Shown: in pieces, positions 23,300 through 34,499 of the stretch | Layout of the letters: every line of letters begins with the position of its first letter | How positions within the stretch are numbered: position 1 is the stretch's first letter | Assembly: GCF_036320965.1 (NCBI RefSeq) | Contig: NC_092250.1 | Location: 18,802,617-18,866,616, forward strand | Origin: Panulirus ornatus | Taxonomy: Eukaryota > Arthropoda > Malacostraca > Decapoda > Palinuridae | Length of the DNA stretch: 64,000 nucleotides | Direction of reading: 5' to 3' | Position numbers and translations under genes: made by a program | Notes under the pieces: generated by a model | Told to the model about the DNA's origin: nothing | Databases searched by the model: none | Seen by the model: the letters and a program-made list of their open reading frames with translations, nothing else

Positions 23300-25050
23300 A
23301 GACGTTAACAGCTGCTTAGCTGCTTCGAACTTCGTAGTCATTGTAGTGATGATACAGCGCCGTGGTAGTGATGATGATGTAGCGTGACCGTAGCGTTGGT
23401 CATTATACAGCGTCACCTTAGTGATGGTTATTGTAGTTTCTGTAGTGGTGGTGATGATCATGTTCACTGCAGTAGTGATATCATAGTCATTTAAGTGAAG
23501 TTGATATCACAGCCACTGTGGTAGCGAAGGTGACGATCATGTCATTGCGAGGGGTGAAGGTGAGAATCCTGGCATTTATATGAACATGTTTCATTTCCTT
23601 GTTTCTCGTTGTATAATGTATGATTGCATGGGTAATTGTTTCTTAATGGCAGATGAGAGTTTGTGCATGATTCTTACAAGCTTTTTCAGGTGAGTTTTGT
23701 CGTGTACGATTCAAGTGATATATATACATATGTCCTCTATCTTTTTTTTTTCTGTCAGGTAGTTTGCTTCAAAATGTCAGTTACCAAATGTAGGAAGTGT
23801 GATTGACTAGCACGTATCTCTCGCTTGTGGATGGTAGGGGAAAGATGCCACCATGTATACACATATGTATATTTAGGATATGTATCCCTGCGTCCCTCTC
23901 ATAGCCTGTGACGGCGGTAAACTGAAGGTGAAGAGGACCCGCGTCTCAGCCAGTGTTACGCTGACGAGGCGTTGATGTAAACTAAGGATTTCCCGTTGAA
24001 GACTCGACCTAGTATTGCCCACAGAATAGGGTCAGTGTGGAGAGTTGAGCTTACTCTGGGGGGATTGGGTCGGGGGGAAACCCTGAAACCCCATACATGC
24101 CTGACGTGCAACACGACACCCCAGCACCCCAGAAAAAAACAGACATTAGAAGGTGATCCCCCCCAAAGGCAAACCCCAGGTTTTAGGGGGGTGTAGGAGT
24201 GTTGGATCTCTCCTTGTGGTCCCGTTGAAATCTTCTCCAACACCATTGGAGGGTGTAGAGTTACCCCGGCTCCCTACCAGGGGATGTACCAAGGTCCTGG
24301 TGGTGAGGACTGTTGGTTGGTCGTGGTGGTAGAGGACGCTGCTCACGTTTGTTGTGGTACTGAAGCTGTACCTGTGGTGGCGCATGATAGTGGTAGACAA
24401 AGGATTAGTGGTGGTAGTGGGTCGTTGGAGTGGTCGGAGGCGGTACGACAGGTCTTCAGCTGTGGTAGGGGTCCTTTGGTTGGCTGGTGATGGAGGTACA
24501 GAATTGGTTAGTTGTGGTGGAGGGTCGTTTGGGTGGTTTGTTGATGAGTCGCGCTGGTGGTGGAGATGGTTGATGGAAGAAGCAAGGGATGGTTACTGGT
24601 GCTGGATGATGGTTGTGGTATATTGGTAATGGTGTGACATGGTGGATAACTGTGGTGGTGGTGCGAAGGGGGGAGGTCATGGTGGTGGTGTTGGGGGAGC
24701 TGTGCTGGTGAAGATGTCGTTGTCGTTGGTGATTGTGCCACAGGTTCTGTGTTATTGGTGGTGATGTATGGTCGAGGTTGGTGGCTGTTTCCCTGTATTT
24801 GGTGAATGTGGTAGGTTGTACTGTACCGTTTTATGGTAGGTGGTTGTATTGCACTGTTGGTGTGGGAGTACTGGACTGGTTATGTAGTCGTGTTGTGTGT
24901 TCAGTCTCAAGATATTTCTTCACACGTTTACTCTACTGTTTATTACACTAGACAATTCCATAGTTTGATTTCCATCTTTTCTTCATTGGTAGTTTCTCAT
25001 CTCCGGTAATGATAACACAGTCCGCCGTTTATTATTGTTAGACGTTCTCA
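23300..25050. other. G/T-skewed low-complexity spacer
   Basis: The top strand is dominated by GTGGT, GATGAT and TGGTGG words, strongest at 24290-24900. Diverged GTAGTGATGAT-type repeats occupy 23335-23560. No gene is supported; the skew keeps frames open on both strands. Confidence 0.65.
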
Positions 25051-26249
25051 GTATCCGTGTTAGACCGTATCAGTGGGTTGTGTTGGCCAGTCATCCCCTG
25101 GTGTGAGCCAGGTCCCTCGCTTCGTCAGGGCGTTCCCTTAAGGTCCCTCACGTCTTGTGGGGACCTGATGAGTCCCGTGTCTGGCTGGCCGCCGTATATG
25201 GCGCCGACCATCATGATTACTCGGGACTCGCGATTAGGAAGCATATTGTCTGGGACAGCTGCTGCTTGGAGTGGTTCGCTGTCCTTTGAACCGCAGCTGT
25301 ATTTCGGCACTGCTGGTATGGAATGTGTTTGGTACTGCTGGTGTGAACTGTGTGTGTGTGGTTGGCTTTGCTGGTATTAACCGTGTCTCTGGGTGGCAAT
25401 GATAGTACTAACTTTGGCATTGGGATTATTAACTTTGTTTGACTGATGGTAATTATGATATAATTTCACTTGTGGTATTATCTGTAGTGCTGGTGTTCGG
25501 TGTTAATGTACCTGTGGTCATAATCTTGTTACAATTCACCTCATGTATTATTATATCAGTGGATCTAATCCCCTCTCTCTCTCTCTCTCTCCTCCCAGGT
25601 ACGTGTGTGTGGCTGGGTTTTTTTTTCCGTGGACGTTTTATGATCGCCCTGGGCTGGTGAGTTGTGGGGGGAATGCAGCAAGATGCCTCCTGCAGCAGAG
25701 AGAGCATTGGGAGAGGGTAAGGTGAGAGTTTGGAGCGGAGGTGTATGAGTGGGTGTGAGAGAGGGTGATCGATGTAGGGACTTTTATGTTAGAGAGGGAT
25801 ATAGACGTAGTGGTAAAGGCCCTGTGTGGTGTTCTAGGAGGTTGTAGCTGTTGTGGGAGAGACTGTAGGTGTTGTGGGAGAGACTGCAGGTGTAGTTGGA
25901 GAGAGTGTATTGGAGTGAAAAGGCGTCTAATGAGTATGGGACAGGCTCTACCCTTGTGGGATCCCGAGTGTGTGTGTGTGTGTAATATCCACCTTGTGCA
26001 GTACGGGGATGAAGTTCTACACTGGTGGGGGGGGGGGGGGCTCTCCATCTCTTGAACTTTCTCCAGTATCACACGACTTTCTAAACTTCCGTATTCCCTC
26101 AGCATCACAGTTACATCACTTGCTTTCTTCCATTCATCCGCTCAGCCGACTGGTACTGTCCTGGTACTTCTCTCTATCTTTCCTGATGCGTTTCTTGCTC
26201 CAGCTTCCTCGTCCTCCTCCTCCTTCTCGTCCTCCTCCTCCTCCTCCTT
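25051..26249. other. Spacer with short simple repeats
   Basis: A (CT)n run at about 25572-25591, three tandem copies of a roughly 24-bp GTTGTGGGAGAGACTG unit at 25845-25905, a short GT run at 25968-25983, poly-G at 26028-26040, and a CTCCT pyrimidine tract at 26210-26248. No gene is supported. Confidence 0.6.
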
Positions 26250-27110
26250 TGTATCTTTCAAAGAAGTGTTTACAGTCGACCTGCCGCCATTTTGGTTTAA
26301 AAAACATTGGTGTAATGAAGTCACCACTTATTCTCTCCTTCTTCCACGGTGTGCAGGTTTATGGCGTCTCACCTCGCACTGTAACTCATCTCTCTCATTT
26401 CTGATGCCATCTTTGTTGCCCTCCTCTGGACCTTCTCAATTAATTTTTTTGTATAATAATTTAAGTGCGATGACCAAACTTGAGATACATATTCTAATTT
26501 AAGGTCTAATGTTCGTCGTAAAAAGTTGATGAACCATTTCCTTCCTCGTTACTTGAACTAGAGTAATAACCAGCAGACGATTTGCCTCTTTAACACTGGC
26601 GTGGTGTTTGGCCCATCTTTTGTGTAGCAAGTCGACCCTCGAGACGGTGTCTCCCACAGATTCACGTAGCTTGTCTTCCTCCTGACTATTAGTCAGAGCG
26701 AGACCTTCCCTCACACTGTCCTGTCTTCATCACTTGTGTCAGACCAACTCTGGAGGCTGCCCAAGTCCTCTCTGTGTGTAAGCTGATGCAATTCTCAGTC
26801 TTCCTCACTCCTCTCATGACCTTAGCATCGTTCCAAGACATACCCAAGTGTGAATTCCGTCCACCTGGTCCGTCCTTTACATGCATCAAGAACACCTGCG
26901 ACTCTAACACAGAGCCTAGCAGCACGCCACTGGTGACCCCCTCGACCCGTTTAGATACGGCCTCTCTCTGCCATTCCTTCCCTGTTCCTCTCCACGGAGA
27001 TAAATTTTCGACCACGGAAGGAGTCCCTCCTCCCCTATGTCAGAGTCGTGTGCGTGCCGACGTGCGGGCCGGCATGTTTCCCAAGGGTTGAGGCGTGCGG
27101 GAAACACATG
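26250..27110 (-). pseudogene. Broken non-LTR (LINE, CR1-like) reverse transcriptase
   Basis: Read on the minus strand, this holds the back half of a LINE reverse transcriptase split by frameshifts and stops. From about 27010 downward: a segment like the W-rich region before motif B (KIYLRGEEQ..YLNGS), then VTSGVLLGSVLESQVF, matching the family motif VTSGVPQGS.LGP.LF. Next comes MSWNDAKVMRGV, where a working enzyme has the catalytic FADD; here it is WNDA, so the active site is lost. After a frame change near 26700 come KEANRLLVI and MVHQLFTTNIRP (family: K.AN..LG.I, ...LY..+VRP.LEY). A stop replaces the next conserved positions. At about 26330-26255 GDFITPMFF and VDCKHFFERY match the post-RT segment RGD.I..YK..... 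.VD...FF. The catalytic motif A, the endonuclease and the 3' tail were not found. The clade is a guess; the RT identity is well supported by the order of motifs. Confidence 0.8.
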
Positions 27111-27222
27111 CCAGTCCAGGGGTCAACACCGCCAAAAATGGGAGAGTTATGATGTGATCTTACCTTCCCGTGTCCATGGCCAGCACGACACTCCTGCCCT
27201 ACCGTGCTTGTCGTCCGTGTAC

Positions 27223-27223
<1 letters not shown>

Positions 27224-27278
<55 letters not shown>
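27224..27278. repeat. (TA)n microsatellite
   Basis: About 27 TA units followed by TATG/GTAT variants to 27296. It lies about 110 bp from the upstream edge of the LINE relic. Confidence 0.97.
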
Positions 27279-27284
<6 letters not shown>

Positions 27285-27296
27285 GTATGTATGTAT

Positions 27297-28556
27297 AACT
27301 GAAAACTAGTCTGCTCAGATAACCCCAGAGTGAGCTAGGGCGACATATAGACGTTGGTTATATTGATTCAATGTCGTGGATGCTGGAAGACTGGTGGGGT
27401 TGTATCTGTGGTGTGGAGGGGGTTTGTGTGGCTGCGACCAGACTCCTGGTTCCGTAGGAGGTCGGGCGTTGTATACCTCAGATGGTCTTTCATTTCGAGG
27501 TATTGGCGAAGAAAAACGCGGACGTCTGGTGGGCGGTTGGTTGGTTGGTCGGTCGACCTGCAGGAGCTTCTTGTGATGCGCTGACGGATGTTGTACGTTG
27601 TGGTGCGCGTCTGTGCATCAGCATCCGCTCCCACCCTCAACAGGCTTCACCAGTGCGACCATATCATCGTAAACTGAGTATCTTCAACGCTCTAACGCCA
27701 CGGGTTTATGATATATTTATACAATTTTCTGGAAAGAACTCCATTTTTAGGGTTATGGACATGATATGGTTCAAGGAATGACTATGGCGGTGGCATGCTG
27801 ATATATCTACTAGTTATAGTGTTCGTAATGGCTGGCTGAAAGCGAAAGGATTACGGCTTACCTCCTGCGGCAGGTGGAGGAGCCCTTCGCCTGCGTCCGA
27901 GGGGGGACTTAAAACCAGCCACCTCCGGGTCCTCACAAAGGCCGAGTGACGGTCGACGTAACTCACGTGTGCCCCTCTTGTGTGGTGGGTAAATGGCCTC
28001 ACTGTGGCCCCACTCGGGCCTGTTAGAGCCGACTGCTTCTGTAGATGGTTATCTGCACCTGTTAATTGGTGGGGCGGGGCTGGTGAGGGGAGGTCCTCGC
28101 TGGGGGGGACGACCCAGTGGAGGCCCTGGTCTTAGGGAGTCGTGGTTGTGGTGGTGGCGTATTGGAAGGTGGTCGTGGTGGTGAGGGACCTGATTAGTGT
28201 GGTAGCTGTGCTGAGTGACGACCAGGGACGGTTGTTGTGGTCGTTCTTGGGTAGGCGAGGCCAGACGTCACAAGACGAAGGTCAGGTACGACCTCACTGC
28301 CTGTAGTCATTCTGGGAGGCCGGCCGGAGTTCGGAGGGACAACACCCAAGTCGTTCTGTGGGTTCGACTCTTCACAACTTCTTGCCTCCCCTGCTGACCT
28401 ATACTTAGAAGACGATTCGCATTATAGATGCGTGCCAGCAAGCAGTCAATACCCGACCCGTTGGGCCAGTTTTTCTATCTTTTTTTTAAGTGATGTATAG
28501 GTATGAATTTCTCGACTATGTAGAGTCTTTACTAGTGGGGTTGTGACCTTGGTGTA
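27297..28556. other. Unique spacer
   Basis: No supported gene. At 27318-27336 CCCCAGAGTGAGCTAGG resembles the end of the SINE at 29.48 kb and may be a relic. A possible PAL21 remnant (GACGAAGGTCAGGTACGACC) lies at about 28275-28294. Confidence 0.5.
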
Positions 28557-28594
28557 GAGTGTGTGTGTGTGTGGTGTGTGGGGGGGGGGGGGGA
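28557..28594. repeat. (GT)n and poly-G
   Basis: Nine or so GT units interrupted once, then 14 G residues. Confidence 0.93.
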
Positions 28595-28974
28595 AGGTTG
28601 TGTAGTTGTGACCTTGTTGTACGTAAGGGGGATAGTTCCCTTAGTGTGCGATGGACGCTGTAGGGAGGTGGTCTCTTAGGAGCGTGGTTTCTGTAGATAT
28701 AGTACCAGGTGTCGACTGTTGAGGTGGGTGCTTTATTAGATAGGTTTTGGGGTTGACAGTGTCCCGTTCTAGACGCATACTGATAAGGTCATCGCTACAT
28801 AGAGCACTGGCTTTACGAGAGAGAGTCTAGGAAGGGATCTGGTCTTTGGTGTCCATTATAGCCAGGTTAACGCTGTGGGAAGGTGGCCAGTCCCCTAAGC
28901 TGACGTACCTGTTGTCTGGGGGTAAAGGGATGGGGTGTGTGCGTGTGTATGTGGCCCTGGCACTTGGATTACTC

Positions 28975-29290
28975 GGATAGATGTAGTAGTGTGTGGTTGA
29001 TAGATGGAGAGTTGATTGGGTAGATAGATGGAGAAATGAAGGGTTAGTATACGATGATGGTTGGATAGATGTATGGAAATATTTAAGATGGCTATGGTTA
29101 GATCAAGAAATGTTTAGAAAACAGATGAAGATTGTTGGATAAATAGATGGAGATATATATGTGGCCGATAGATGGTTATGGTTGGTAGGATGGAGAAATA
29201 TATGGCTGGGTAGACTATGTAGGTAGTTATATATGAATGGATCGCGAGTTCAAGTATGAGGAATAGATAGATGAATGGACGTATGTGAGA
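28975..29290. repeat. Degenerate (GATA/GATGGA)n repeat
   Basis: Repeated TAGATGGA, GATAGATG and TGGATAGATG words with many substitutions over about 300 bp, an old decayed simple repeat. Confidence 0.8.
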
Positions 29291-29429
29291 GTAAAGTAGC
29301 AAGGTTGTATTGTGTGCGTGATTATCCGTTTGTGCTATACGGGGAGGGAGTGTACACTTGTGTGTATGTGTGATTACTGTTAATGTTGCGGGGCGAGAGT
29401 TTTACACTCGTGTTGCTCCATCTCTTAAC

Positions 29430-29642
29430 CTTGTATATATGTATCATATCCTTACTCGTATATGTGTATACATACACCACATACCCCAGAGTTAGCCAGG
29501 TACCCATTTATCGGCCAACCCCTCGGGGAGGATGAACAGTTGGGTTAGCTGTGGGCTGGTTGTCGCGCTCAAGATTCGAACTCGGGCGGGCCCGTGTGTG
29601 AATCATGGTCAACAACGCTAACCCATTGCACCATGAGACACC
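29430..29642 (-). mobile_element. tRNA-derived SINE
   Basis: On the minus strand, starting near 29640, is a tRNA-like head with A box (TGGTGCAATGGGTTAGCG, 29617-29634) and B box (GAGTTCGAATC, 29573-29583) about 40 bp apart, the layout of an internal RNA polymerase III promoter. A body follows: CCACAGCTAACCCAACTG, TTCATCCTCCCCGAGG, GATAAATGGGTACCTGG and CTCTGGGGTATG. It ends in a TATG/CATA-rich simple tail to about 29430. A second copy of the body lies at 53.95 kb, which confirms a dispersed element. I believe this SINE type is common in decapods. Confidence 0.85.
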
Positions 29643-30413
29643 ATGTGTTTGTGTGTGTGTGTGATTAGAAAACTGATTCGCAGGAGTATCATGTTACCTA
29701 AGGTGTCGAACCTGTGTCTCGAATGATAGTGGTCGAATTCCCAGCCGGCTCTGCCAGCCAGCCACTCCTGCTTGTCAGCATTGCCTGCTGGAGGAGCGTC
29801 TATCTCATGTTCCACGTCCCGTTACAAGGGTTGCCATCAATCCACAATAAGAGCCAAGAGCCGGGGTGCGACCGTATTATCCCGCACTGAGCGTTTTGTG
29901 AGTGTTAAATGAGACTTCGTCTAATATATCTTTTAAACTGACCCCAACCCAGCCATTAAAGTTCCCCCACCGACACCACATCGCCTCCACCTCCCACCCC
30001 CCACCGCTTTATGCTTGGCTGGGTATCTCATACTCTCTATATTGTTATTTCTATCAAAGTATTAAATACGTTTTGTGTAACTTGAAATATTGCTGTCTCT
30101 GTTGATTGAATTTTGCTTCGTATAAGATATTACTCTGTACAGTATAATCGTACTTAATGACAACAGCTTCTTGATTGATTACATAAGAAAGCCTCGTCTT
30201 CACCGTCTTTGTATTTGCATATTATGTGTTGTAAGGATCATGATGAGGGCACAATGATGATGATGGTGGTCGTACAAAGCTGGTTTACTGCACACAGCAG
30301 AGCTGGACGTCTGGCAGGAAGTGTGGCAATGGAGGAGAGAAAAAAAGGAAAGATTAAATATGCCAAGGATGTGACAACTTGGTGTGTTGTTGATAGTTCT
30401 GGTTGTGCACGAC
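29643..30413. other. Unique spacer
   Basis: No supported gene. On the minus strand near 29700-29760, CAGGTTCGACACC is B-box-like, but no clear A box or tRNA fold accompanies it. Confidence 0.5.
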
Positions 30414-30665
30414 GGATGAACACGAGGGTACGGCTCTTGCGCACGGCGGTACGACGGATGAACACGAGGGTACGGCTCTTGCGCACGGCGGTACGACGGA
30501 TGAACACGAGGGTACGGCTCTTGCGCACGGCGGTACGACGGATGAACACGAGGGTACGGCTCTTGCGCACGGCGGTACGACGGATGAACACGAGGGTACG
30601 GCCCTTGCGCACGGCGGTACGACGGATGAACACGAGGGTACGGCTCTTGCGCACGGCGGTACGAT
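30414..30665 (-). repeat. PAL21 copy C, left arm (42-bp units, 6 copies)
   Basis: Six near-identical 42-bp units, twice the 21-bp family period, in reverse orientation: GAACACGAGGGTACGGCTC then GCGCACGGCGGTACGACG. The 42-bp length leaves frames open on both strands; they are not genes. The array runs directly into the core at 30666-30736. Confidence 0.93.
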
Positions 30666-30735
30666 CCTCGGGCATGATGGCCTGGCCTCTAATTTTAACT
30701 TGAGGTGTCTAACTCAAAAGCATGGCTGTCATACC
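30666..30735. repeat. PAL21 copy C, core
   Basis: A 70-bp core between oppositely oriented arms. It starts CTCGGGCATGATGGCCTGGCC and ends with GCATGGCTGTCATACCC, which is close to the reverse complement of the start. The middle (TTTTAACTTGAGG) is the position of the TGACCT words in other copies. Confidence 0.85.
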
Positions 30736-32156
30736 CAAAGGTCGCACCGCTCGTGGCCAGGGATCGTACCGTCGTGCTCAAGGATCGTACCGCTCGTGGT
30801 CAGGGATCGTACCGTCGTGGCCAGGGATCGCACCGTCGTGCTCAAGGATCGTACCGTTCGTGGTCAGGGATCGTAGCGTCGTGGTCAGGGATCGTAGCGT
30901 CGTGGTCAAGGATCGTACCGTCGTGGTCAGGATCGTGCCGTCGTGGTCAGGGATCGTACCGTCGTGGTCAAGGGATCGTAGCCGTCGTGGTCAGGGATCG
31001 TAGCGTCGTGGTCAGGGATCGCACCGTCGTGCTCAAGGATCGTACCGTTCGTGGTCAGGGATCGTAGCGTCGTGGTCAGGGATCGTAGCGTCGTGGTCAA
31101 GGATCGTACCGTCGTGGTCAAGGATCGTGCCGTCGTGGTCAGGGATCGTACCGTCGTGGTCAAGGATCGTAGCGTCGTGGTCAGGGATCGTAGCGTCGTG
31201 GTCAGGGATCGTAGCGTCGTGGTCAGGGATCGCACCGTCGTGGTCAGGGATCGTAGCGTCGTGGTCAAGGATCGTACCGTCGTGGTGAGGGATCGTACCG
31301 TCGTGCTCAAGGATCGTACCGTCGTGGTCAGGGATCGTACCGTCGTGCTCAAGGATCGTAGCGTCGTGGTCAGGGATCGCACCGTCGTGCTCAAGGATCG
31401 TAGCGTCGTGGTCAAGGATCGTACCGTCGTGGTCAGGGATCGTAGCGTCGTGGTCAGGGATCGTAGCGTCGTGGTCAGGGATCGTAGCGTCGTGGTCAAG
31501 GATCGTAGCGTCGTGGTCAGGGATCGTAGCGTCGTGGTCAGGGATCGTAGCGTCGTGGTCAGGCGTCAGGGATCGTAGCGTCGTGGTCAGGGATCGTACC
31601 GTCGTGGTCAGGGATCGTAGCGTCGTGGTCAAGGATCGTAGCGTCGTGGTCAGGGATCGCACCGTCGTGCTCAAGGATCGTACCGTCGTGCTCAAGGATC
31701 GTACCGCTCGTGGTCAGGGATCGTACCGTCGTGGTCAGGGATCGTAGCGTCGTGGTCAGGGATCGTGTCGTCGTGGTCAAGGATCGTAGCGTCGTGGTCA
31801 GGGATCGTAGCGTCGTGGTCAGGGATCGTAGCGTCGTGGTCAGGGATCGTGTCGTCGTGGTCAAGGATCGTACCGTCGTGGTCAAGGATCGTACCGCTCG
31901 TGGTCAGGGATCGTACCGTCGTGGTCAGGGATCGTAGCGTCGTGGTCAGGGATCGTACCGTCGTGGTCAGGGATCGTAGCGTCGTGGTCAAGGATCGTAG
32001 CGTCGTGGTCAGGGATCGTAGCGTCGTGGTCAGGGATCGTAGCGTCGTGGTCAAGGATCGTACCGTTCGTGGTCAGGGATCGTAGCGTCGTGGTCAGGGA
32101 TCGTAGCGTCGTGGTCAAGGATCGTAGCGTCGTGGTCAGGGATCGTAGCGTCGTGC
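30736..32156 (+). repeat. PAL21 copy C, right arm (about 67 copies of 21 bp)
   Basis: About 1.42 kb of forward 21-bp units built on GGGATCGTAGCGTCGTGGTC. CGTCGTG is almost constant; variation is concentrated at GTACCG/GTAGCG, CAGGG/CAAGG and GTGGTC/GTGCTC. Rare length variants include CCGCTCG or CCGTTCG (one extra base, at intervals) and a 7-bp insertion near 31560. Each unit keeps three CpGs. Open frames on both strands follow from the 7-codon period and lack biological meaning. Confidence 0.96.
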
Positions 32157-32876
32157 TGCTGGTAAGGTTACTATAACCAAGCTTGGGAGCAGGGATGTGT
32201 AACGTGTACTGAGCCAGTTGCACGAAGTCCTCTCTGGCAACGTCGGATTGCTGTGTTGAAAGGATTTATTGTGTTGCAAGTTGGGATTGCAGTGTCGACT
32301 GGGATTATTTCTGATCTCGTTATTCGTCGACCAGTTTGATAACCTCGTGTATCATCAGGGGGTCGAGGAGGGGGGGGTTGGAACCTCCCATATCCCCCCA
32401 GCAAGACGCCGCCTACAGCAAACGCCCGGGGGCGCTGGAACTCATACCTGGGTTCATGCCCGACTTAGACACCGGAGACTGGGTGCGACGCCCACGTTGC
32501 CCGACTTAGATTCTTGCCTGGTCTAAAACACCGTGGTTTGGGCACAGCGCCCCCCCTCCTCCGTTGCCTGACTTAACATGGGTTCTTGCCTGACTTAAAC
32601 GCCGTGGTCTTGGGCGCAGTTGGGTGTTGACATGGAGGGATGTTTTCGAGGAGGATGTTGTGAGGGGTAGGGGCCGTCGTGTGGCGTGTTTTTGTTGTGG
32701 TGGGTGTTGCCGGGGACGCCAGTGTATTGATGTAGGCGGCCTCCGTGTATGTGTGAATATGGGTCTCGTGTGTAATCGTTGCATTGGGTATGGACGCTCA
32801 GTGTTTTGACGTGGGCGTTTTGTAATTGCTGTGGTGTTCGTGTAGTGTAGAGGTAGGCGTTGACGCAGACGGAAGG

Positions 32877-32880
<4 letters not shown>
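32157..32880. other. Spacer with decayed tandem repeat
   Basis: From about 32448 to 32625 the words TTCTTGCCTGACTTA and CGCCGTGGT.TTGGGC recur two to three times with changes. No gene is supported elsewhere. Confidence 0.55.

Positions 32881-32912
<32 letters not shown>
32881..32912. repeat. (GT)n microsatellite
   Basis: About 16 GT units. Confidence 0.98.
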
Positions 32913-32913
<1 letters not shown>

Positions 32914-33015
32914 CTCCGGAGGCCGGGGCATGGGCGGGAATGCGTCAATGTCGTTTATTATCTGTACACTTAGGGAGTTTCCATCGTATGAGGTCGTGGT
33001 TGGAAGAATGGGTTG

Positions 33016-33019
33016 GTGT

Positions 33020-33066
<47 letters not shown>
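33016..33066. repeat. (GT)n microsatellite
   Basis: About 25 TG units with one TATG interruption near the start. Confidence 0.97.
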
Positions 33067-33067
<1 letters not shown>

Positions 33068-33286
33068 ACTACGGGTACTGTGTTTAATCACGTATTTGTA
33101 CTGTAGAGGGAGGGAGTGCCACGCTCATGGGTCGCCCGCCCCCATCTCTTGTGAACATTCTCTTATGGTAGAACTTGGTGGGTTTGTCTGTGAGGACGTG
33201 ATGGGTGTGTGTGTTTGTGGCTCACTTGATAGAGCAGTACTGCTAGGGCGAGCTGTACATATGGCGGCCCTTATGAGTGCGTTTCA

Positions 33287-33340
33287 TGATGATGATGATA
33301 TGATGGTAATTCTGATAATGATGATGATGATGATGATGAA
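33287..33340. repeat. (GAT)n repeat, interrupted
   Basis: Two GATGAT runs separated by an imperfect stretch. Confidence 0.93.
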
Positions 33341-33431
33341 ATATATTCAGCATTTCCGTCTTTGTAGCGAGGAAAAGAGCTTCCACGGGTTCCCCCTGAC
33401 CTCCCACCTACCCTGTCTTTATCGTTGTTTT

Positions 33432-33432
<1 letters not shown>

Positions 33433-33507
<75 letters not shown>
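33433..33507. repeat. (CT)n microsatellite
   Basis: About 37 uninterrupted CT units. The 280-codon frame that crosses this and the GT tracts is an artefact. Confidence 0.98.
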
Positions 33508-33512
<5 letters not shown>

Positions 33513-33899
33513 GACAGGTGTTGGTGCTGGCGGTGGTGGCGGAGTTGTGAAGCCTTCGCTTCGACTCCCCGCCCACGTCACCACATAGACTCATCCAGCG
33601 ACGCCCGTGGGCCGCGCCCACGCTGCCCCCGCCCACGATCGAGCGTAGATACGCTCGGGCGTCTGTAGGGGAATGGTAGACATGGTCTCGTATCGAAGTA
33701 TACAAGACTATATGAGTCGTTGTGCATCCTTCTGGTTCATGTTGAGGGAGTGGCTTACTGTAGGATTGATGTATCATTTCTTGTATTAATGTATTAACAG
33801 AGTTTGGCTCTGGCTGATGTTAAAGGTGTGTACTGGTCTTGTACTGGTGGGTTTACTATAACTCAACACGTCAGTACACTGGCGTACACTGGGTAACTA
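33508..33899. other. Unique spacer
   Basis: GC-rich and CpG-containing at 33525-33665, then AT-richer. No gene recognised. Confidence 0.5.
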
Positions 33900-34025
33900 A
33901 CGCAGTAGTACGCCGCACGCACGTGCGCCTATTACGCCGCATGTACATGGACCTGGTACGCTGCACGCGCGTGAACCTAGCACATGGACCTGGTACGCCG
34001 CACGCGCGTGAACCTAGAACTAACC
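33900..34025. repeat. Degenerate CpG-rich minisatellite
   Basis: Words GTACGCCGCACGC, ACATGGACCTGG and GCGTGAACCTAG recur two to four times in a period of roughly 30-40 bp. Confidence 0.75.
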
Positions 34026-34294
34026 TGCTACACCACTGTCGCACTGGTATACTAATACATCTCACGTGCGTGCGCTGGAGCCACACGCGCGTGCGTGGAG
34101 AACTGTCTTCGTCATGGTACCCGTGTGTACACACGAGATGTTCACCCCGTTATGTTCCCGTACGACACAGAGGTGGTGGTCATGTTAACCCGGAACGACC
34201 AGGGTCAACATGACCCCATCTCCACACCTTACACACCCTCACACCCCACACACACTCCACCCCACCCGAGGCCATATCTGTTCCTCCCTGTTCC

Positions 34295-34296
<2 letters not shown>

Positions 34297-34355
<59 letters not shown>
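34297..34355. repeat. Compound (GT)n(GA)n microsatellite
   Basis: About 15 TG units pass directly into about 15 GA units. Confidence 0.98.
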
Positions 34356-34357
<2 letters not shown>

Positions 34358-34407
34358 CACTCTTTGCGCATTCATTAGTGGCGTATGGGCCCAGGATTAA
34401 GGGGCCA

Positions 34408-34410
<3 letters not shown>

Positions 34411-34489
<79 letters not shown>

Positions 34490-34499
34490 GTGTGTGTGT
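34411..34499. repeat. Compound (AT)n(GT)n microsatellite
   Basis: About 38 AT units followed by six GT units. Confidence 0.98.

Noticed and set aside
24290..24900. Long G/T-skewed stretch as a structured non-coding RNA
   Set aside because: The skew is a diffuse low-complexity bias (TGGTGG words) without paired stems or boundaries.
27318..27336. CCCCAGAGTGAGCTAGG resembling the SINE 3' end
   Set aside because: Too short, with mismatches and no adjoining body.
28215..28300. Possible eleventh PAL21 locus
   Set aside because: Only a few family words (GAAGGTCAGGTACGACC) remain, without array or core; too weak to call.
30927..32223. Several 100- to 220-codon frames on both strands rich in TTTLRSL or VVVRDRS repeats
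   Set aside because: All come from the stop-free 21-bp array; mirrored frames on both strands with a 7-residue period show repeat structure, not a protein.
32826..33668. 280-codon forward frame
   Set aside because: Made mostly of (GT)n as CVCVCV and (CT)n as SLSLSL; no coding signal in the parts between.
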